Shown here in pieces: positions 59,031-64,000 of a DNA stretch of 64,000 nt. The stretch lies in contig JAKOGI010001358.1 of NCBI GenBank assembly GCA_029747015.1, positions 1 to 64,000 on the forward strand, in the 5' to 3' direction. The notes below the pieces were generated by a model. It was not told the origin of the DNA, did no database searches, and saw nothing but the letters and a program-made list of their open reading frames with translations. Each line of letters opens with the position of its first letter. Within the stretch, counting starts at the first letter, position 1. This DNA is from Carnegiea gigantea. Its lineage: Eukaryota; Streptophyta; Magnoliopsida; Caryophyllales; Cactaceae. Both the position numbers and the translations under genes were made by a program.

Positions 59031-59862
59031 CCATTGTGCCAGGAGCTAATAGTATCCCATAAACTTGGTGGCATGAGACATTGAGATGTCAAATATTCAA
59101 GTTTGACTTTTTATCACTCGAGCATGGATGTCATGTCCTTCTAATGAGAGATTGATGAATCTTAACATATCATGGATGTTGAGATATCCTAAGATAAATA
59201 AGATAAGGTATTTTCTATGGCTAGATCCTCTTGAGCGTAGTTACCTGACAACCTGAAGTTAGATTAATGTCCTTTATGTAAGAATGCGGGTGAATTGCCC
59301 ATGGGCGATAAGCTTATGTAAAGCATGCTTTGAGGATGGAGTCCCAGCTTTGACTGAGCCTGATTAAGATAAAGGTCAAAGTATAGATGTCTTTTATAAT
59401 AGTTGTTGATATAATCTTAAGAACCTTTGACATCGATTCGGCTAACCAGTGTTGCATGCCCTTCCTGTAGGGTTGTTGCCATGTCTGAATGTGCACCTCT
59501 TTAATCTAAGGTTACCAAGTGAATAAGATGGAGGGACTGATATTGAATAGGCTAAAGACCCATGCATTTACACTTGTATAATTGCTAGTCTCAGTGAGAC
59601 TATGCGTACATGCTAACCACGGGAACTTAATAATGTTACAGTGCTGACGTGTGATGACCTAACCTCATATGCACATATGTGAAGGTCTTATACTATGGAT
59701 CAGGCCTGATTAAGATATAAGTGATTGATGAGTTAGGATTGGTGGTGCTCTATGGCCTAGGCTCTAACATTTCTAGGATAAGTGATAAAACGTAAGTGAC
59801 TGCTGGGTTGGGCCAGGTCAAAAGTTATAAGTTACCTAGGATAGATAATCTTTTTTTTTAAA
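59031..59862. other. No gene seen; possibly LTR-like
   Basis: Single-copy-looking sequence of mixed composition. No frame or element end was supported. A 60-codon minus frame (59496-59314) has no family features. Confidence 0.35.
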
Positions 59863-60890
59863 AGGGATGTTCATCAGTCCAAGACCGAATCGGATTGAAC
59901 TAGGCTGGACCAAGGACCGATGAAGGCCCACATGGAGGATCAAGGACTAGATCGTTTTGAAATCGGTCCAGACCGGATCGGATCAGGATCGAATCGATTT
60001 TGGATCGACCTTAAATGGGTCCTGCTATTAGGGTGCTAGCCTAGTGGGCTCGTGATTTGCATCATTATGCTGGGCCTACAGGCTGTCTTTTTTACCTATT
60101 GGCTCCTATATTCTAGATCCAGTAGGTAGGAACTATGAAAGGAAAATTCGATAGTGCTATTCAATCAAATTTAAAACAACACCAAAACTGAGCGGATGAT
60201 AGTTTTATTATGTCAAATTCAAGAATAAGTCTATCCAAGTAATTAAATTCAATGTTCCAATGTTCTAATAAAGTATTCACTCAATAACAACATGTACCAA
60301 TCAAGTAATCAAATTCTAGCAGACATGGACACATCTCATACATACTAATTAAGTAATTAAGGAATCAAGACTAAAACATTCTAGCAGATATTGACACATA
60401 GTCACATACAAATCAACTAATCAAATCTCTAACCCAAAAAATAAATAAATAAATAAAGTAATATAATCTTCTATAGCATGACTAGGCAAAGTCAAATTTA
60501 GTATTCAATTTTCCCACAAACCAAGCTTGAAATTCACACAATAATAAATAGATCCATATTTAAAGCATACTGGATCAACGTATTCAACAAAATTATGAAC
60601 TTCTGAGGAATTGTTTAATTTCGCACAAGTTACGTTAACAGAGATTAGATCAACAGGTGATTAGTTGTCGTTGCACTAGCAGGACCTAAGAATGCAAAAT
60701 GTCAAAAAAAGAATTCTAATTTAATTTGATCCCATTCCAGTCCCCTAGTCCAAACCCTAACCGAACTGAAGATCAAGCAAAGAAAAACTTTGGATCGAGG
60801 ATCGGATCGAATGCACCTAGTTCGGTTCAGTCCGGTCCAGCGTAGTCTTCGGCTCGATCTAGGTCTGGACCGAATAATGAACAACTCTTA
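59863..60890. mobile_element. Non-autonomous DNA transposon with hAT-like ends
   Basis: About 1028 bp, flanked by an exact 8-bp direct repeat TTTTTAAA (59855-59862 and 60891-60898). The ends are imperfect inverted repeats: left AAGGGATGTTCAT, right (reversed) AAGAGTTGTTCAT. Inside both ends are inverted clusters of GGTCCAGACC, CGGATCGGAT and GGTTCGGTTC-like words. The 8-bp duplication and a TGTTCA-containing end suggest hAT. No transposase frame. The T/A-rich duplication could match by chance, and the edge is ambiguous by one or two bases. Confidence 0.65.
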
Positions 60891-60898
60891 TTTTTAAA

Positions 60899-62270
60899 GG
60901 AGGAGTAGCCATTAATTTTCATTGAAGTGCTTCTATTCTGAATAAGCCTCAATTTTTGTGTATTGTAATAGACGCCTTAGATGTGTAGGGATATGGAAGA
61001 TCGAACATGCTTTTGTTGGTACTGGTGCTGGTGCTACTTAGAGTAGCTTCTAGTTTAGTATAAAAAATATGATCATCTCCTTGTCGAGAAATGTTTTCCA
61101 TGATGAAAGGCCTACTCATCTAGGGAAATGTAGGGGCATCCCCTATCTTGCATAATATATGAGTGCCCACTTAGAAAGGATAAGCATGTGTTTTTGATTC
61201 AAGGAGTCCTAAATTCTGGAATAGAGGTTAGAATGGAGGCTATGATCATTGGGAAGACATGGTAAAATGCATGAATAGTTTTTTCCAAGTTTGATTCGAT
61301 GGAAGTAGGCAATGGAACTCTTCTTGTCCTTTAAACTTAGTTTTATTCCTTCTCTCCTTTTGCCTGGCCCGTTTTTCCAGGTTTTTCGACTAGTCAATCT
61401 TTCCTTCTCTCTTTTTTTGACCAAAAGACCAGTAGAAATGAATCTTTGCAGTCAAGCCTTTTTGGAGGTTACATAAGTAACCAATATGGAATTAGGCTAT
61501 TCGCAGTTCGGAATAAGAACATGTAGCTTCATGAAATCCCTAAGTGTGGATGGCTGATGAGGTTAGTGCAGATTAGTAATTTTTTTCTTTCTTTGCTCTT
61601 CTTTTTTTTGAGGTTTTTTTTTTGTTCTTCTTTTCTTTTTCTTTTCTCCTTGGAAAGGACCATTTGATCCGAACTCCCTTTTTTTATTACTGATTTTGAT
61701 ATCAACCATGACACACTCTCATTCCCTGGTTAGGTTAGAACTGGAAAGAAATAGGCTAGCTCTTCAAAGGCTCGAATGGGTTATAAGTGGTAACTTAGCC
61801 AATTTAACAAGGTCATTAATGCTGGTTATCAAAGGAAGCATCCATGCTGCATGACTTATCACAAAGAAATTTCTAATCTTTCCCTTTTTTGAAGTTGATG
61901 GATTAAAATCCTTAGTCTCTTTTATGTTATGTTTCTCCCTCTCCTTTTGCCTAGCTGGCGTTGTGAGGTTTTTAAACTAACCCCTCTTTGTCTATTATTT
62001 TTCTTTTCTTTCTTTCAGACTTGGACTCATTATAAGATAAGAGCATTCTATAAAAGAGAATATGATAATATGTAAAAGAAACTAATGAAGGAGATGGTTT
62101 TATTAATAAATTCAGGCTACATCAGACTTATATTTATGATAGAAAAGAAAATGAATGACTTTAAGACTCAACACAATGACTTTAAGCTAAGCATCATATC
62201 CTCTAAATTCAACAAAACTCAATGTCTCTTGTGTGGAGGCATTTTGGACTTAGATTCAATTATGCTCATT
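60899..62270. other. No recognisable gene; diverged ~590-bp-spaced repeat
   Basis: T-rich sequence. CTCTCCTTTTGCCTGGCC near 61353 and CTCTCCTTTTGCCTAGCTGG near 61939, each followed by a GGTTTTT stretch and T-rich DNA, suggest an old duplication. No supported gene. Confidence 0.4.
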
Positions 62271-63560
62271 ATGTAAATAGATTGGCCTTATTTTTCGCTT
62301 TGGTGGTCTAAAATGGCTAGAATGCTATCATACAAACCTAGTGGGTTACTATCCTTGTTGGATGCTTGAGCATGGGTAGTTGTAAGAGGGGTGTAATCAG
62401 TGTGGCAGTCTAGAGCATGCACCTCCTTGCTTGTAAAGCCATTGTCTTGCTTACCTCTGATTTAGTTATTACCTTCCAATTATTAATAGCTTTTGTATAT
62501 GTTTCTCTAGCCAGCTCTTCTTCCACAAGCATGCCAATATTCGTTAATATTGTGAAGTTCTCGCATGGTGTAAACTTTTTAGATGTTCCTAGTATGTGGG
62601 TTGAAGGTTTCTGATAAACAACCTCAATTAATCAGCGTTTGAGGGTTGCTCTACCATATGGGTATCATTTGCCCTTCATCAAACACAGAAAGACTCACAA
62701 AAACCTTCACATCTAAGATTAAGAAAGAAATGAAAATCAATACAGTCAAAGTGCAGGAGGAGAAGAATTAAATTTAGCAAAGCCTTCTTTCTCTTCTGGT
62801 TGATCAATTCAAAGTTCCTAAGTGTAATTGGTAGGTTAGTATCATATGAATACTGACGTAGGAATTCCTCACAAAGATCATCCTAGTTTGTGACCTTTTG
62901 TAGGTCCATAGTATTATAGCACCTTATTACATCTTTGTCAACAATCCAAGGAAAAATGATGTAAAAGATATCCCTATCGATTCCTTTCAAAGCCATAGCA
63001 CCAATGAAATACCTCATGTAATGGTGAGGGTTTTCGGTCCTATGGAATTTGATATCTATCATGATGAATTTTGGAAAAAATTTTCATTTTAGAATTCACT
63101 TAAATCCCACATATTCAGTGAAATAGTTGTTAAACATTGAGACTCTTTTAGTAATTGCTCTATATGATCCATTCATGGATCAACTTTTAGGGTATCCTTT
63201 TCCCCTTGCTCTTCTTTCTTCTTGTCATCATCTTACTCCCCTTCATTGTGGGGTCCTTCACCATCTCTCATTGAGGTGTCCTTAATAAGGGTTTAGAGTA
63301 TAGTCAATTTCATCTTCTTTACTTTCACCCATTCTGGCTTGCATTCTTTCCAACATTTTCACAAGCTTAACTGTTTCGTTGCTACCTGCCATCACGATGG
63401 GTAGAGGATTGGACTTCGACTTTGACTTTGATTTTAACTTTGAGCTTATAGGTTGAGTTTTCCTAACTTCTTCACAGGATAGGATCCTCCTAGTTCATGG
63501 GCTTCGCTTATACTCTTTCTTAGTCTTCCTTATCCTGATTTATAAGGTAACGATTAGAAG
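62271..63560 (-). pseudogene. Element H: gypsy-type gag remnant
   Basis: Minus-strand fragments near 62800-63060 read NPHHYMRYFIGAMALKGIDR, CYNTMDLQKVTN, a stop, then DDLCEEFLRQYSYDTNLPI. This is the gag core pattern of many plant gypsy elements (WYNTLDP..., then EEFLRQYSYD). The stop falls where Trp is usual. Further down (62410-62620), LVEEELARETYTKAINNWKV continues a gag-like helical region. Upstream (63380-63500) is a Lys-rich stretch. The element extends past the window or is truncated. No LTR was identified. Confidence 0.6.
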
Positions 63561-64000
63561 AGTGAATAATGAAAATAAAGGGTCAACAATGTCGGATACG
63601 GGCTAAGGGAAATGGTTAATAACTTGTTGTCCGGTGAGAAAGAGGTTATGGCTTTATGGGCTTGAAAGCTTACGTTGTGGTGGGAATAAATAAGGTCAAG
63701 ACCCCGAAATCAGGCCTTATCCTGAATTGGGTCCTAAGTTGGGCTTAAAGAGCCTACTCATAAGCCTAAGTTAGATCTAAGTCTATCCTAGGAGAATCTT
63801 ATACCTATACAGGGTTGTAGCTCGGCTTTGGTCTAGTTTACCTATAATAGGCTAGTTTAAGCACATAGGCAAATCTTGTTAAACTCATGCCTAAATCTTA
63901 GACCTAGGGAATAGATGTGAGATGCATCATCTATGAAAATATGGATCAAATATCTAGGTTTTAATTGAACTTGTGCATTATGAATATAATGCACGATTGG
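63561..64000. other. No gene seen at the right edge
   Basis: Probably the leader or 5' LTR of element H by position, but no primer site or LTR border could be shown. Confidence 0.3.

Overview
This window is plant nuclear DNA made almost entirely of transposable elements. Every recognisable coding stretch belongs to an LTR retrotransposon: Ty3/Gypsy elements with Athila-like, Tat-like, Tekay/Del-like and other features, one Sirevirus-type Ty1/Copia element, and a non-autonomous gag-only family. I found no convincing host gene, rRNA, tRNA or organellar insert. The element mix, AT-rich composition, (TA)n microsatellite and lack of intact genes fit pericentromeric or intergenic heterochromatin of a flowering plant. 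A eudicot is my guess, and the species cannot be read from the sequence.

Layout. 1-4136: a long (TA)n microsatellite, two degenerate tracts rich in ACCCGAAC-like words, a G-rich patch and otherwise featureless DNA. 4137-53167: one nested stack. The outermost host is a decayed plus-strand Tat-like gypsy (element E) that survives in three pieces (4137-4798, 13578-14476, 52310-53167). Two minus-strand elements split it: an Athila-like element F1 (4799-13577, both LTRs present, integrase deleted) and an older Athila/Tat-type element D (14477-52309). D is split by a plus-strand gypsy C (17167-46144) and, in its right LTR, by a solo LTR F2 (50015-51377). C's 3' LTR is split by B (22831-45084). B carries two insertions: its sister copy A (23073-28789) in one LTR, and a full-length Sirevirus (31022-41836) in its interior. 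Target-site duplications are exact for A (cctac), B (ccaaa) and the Sirevirus (cttcc). They are near-matches for F1 and F2, weak for D, and not found for C.

53168-64000: a probable Tekay/Del-type 3' LTR and integrase remnant (G), a degenerate minisatellite built on a GGTCTA-containing core (58615-59030), a 1.03-kb element with hAT-like ends and an exact 8-bp duplication (59863-60890), and a minus-strand gag remnant (H) near the right edge.

How the parts relate. A and B are non-autonomous: LTRs of about 1.4 kb, an interior of about 2.9 kb, a primer site of the type seen in Athila-group elements, and one gag-like frame with a zinc knuckle but no protease, reverse transcriptase or integrase. 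Their polypurine tract and LTR end resemble those of D, so a D-like element may once have supplied their enzymes. LTR divergence by eye rises with nesting depth: Sirevirus about 0.8%, A about 8%, B about 14%, C and D about 20%. The insertion order is therefore supported in two independent ways. The Sirevirus is the youngest, yet its gag-pol and env-like frames carry eight in-frame stops and a changed reverse-transcriptase aspartate. It was probably already defective when it inserted.
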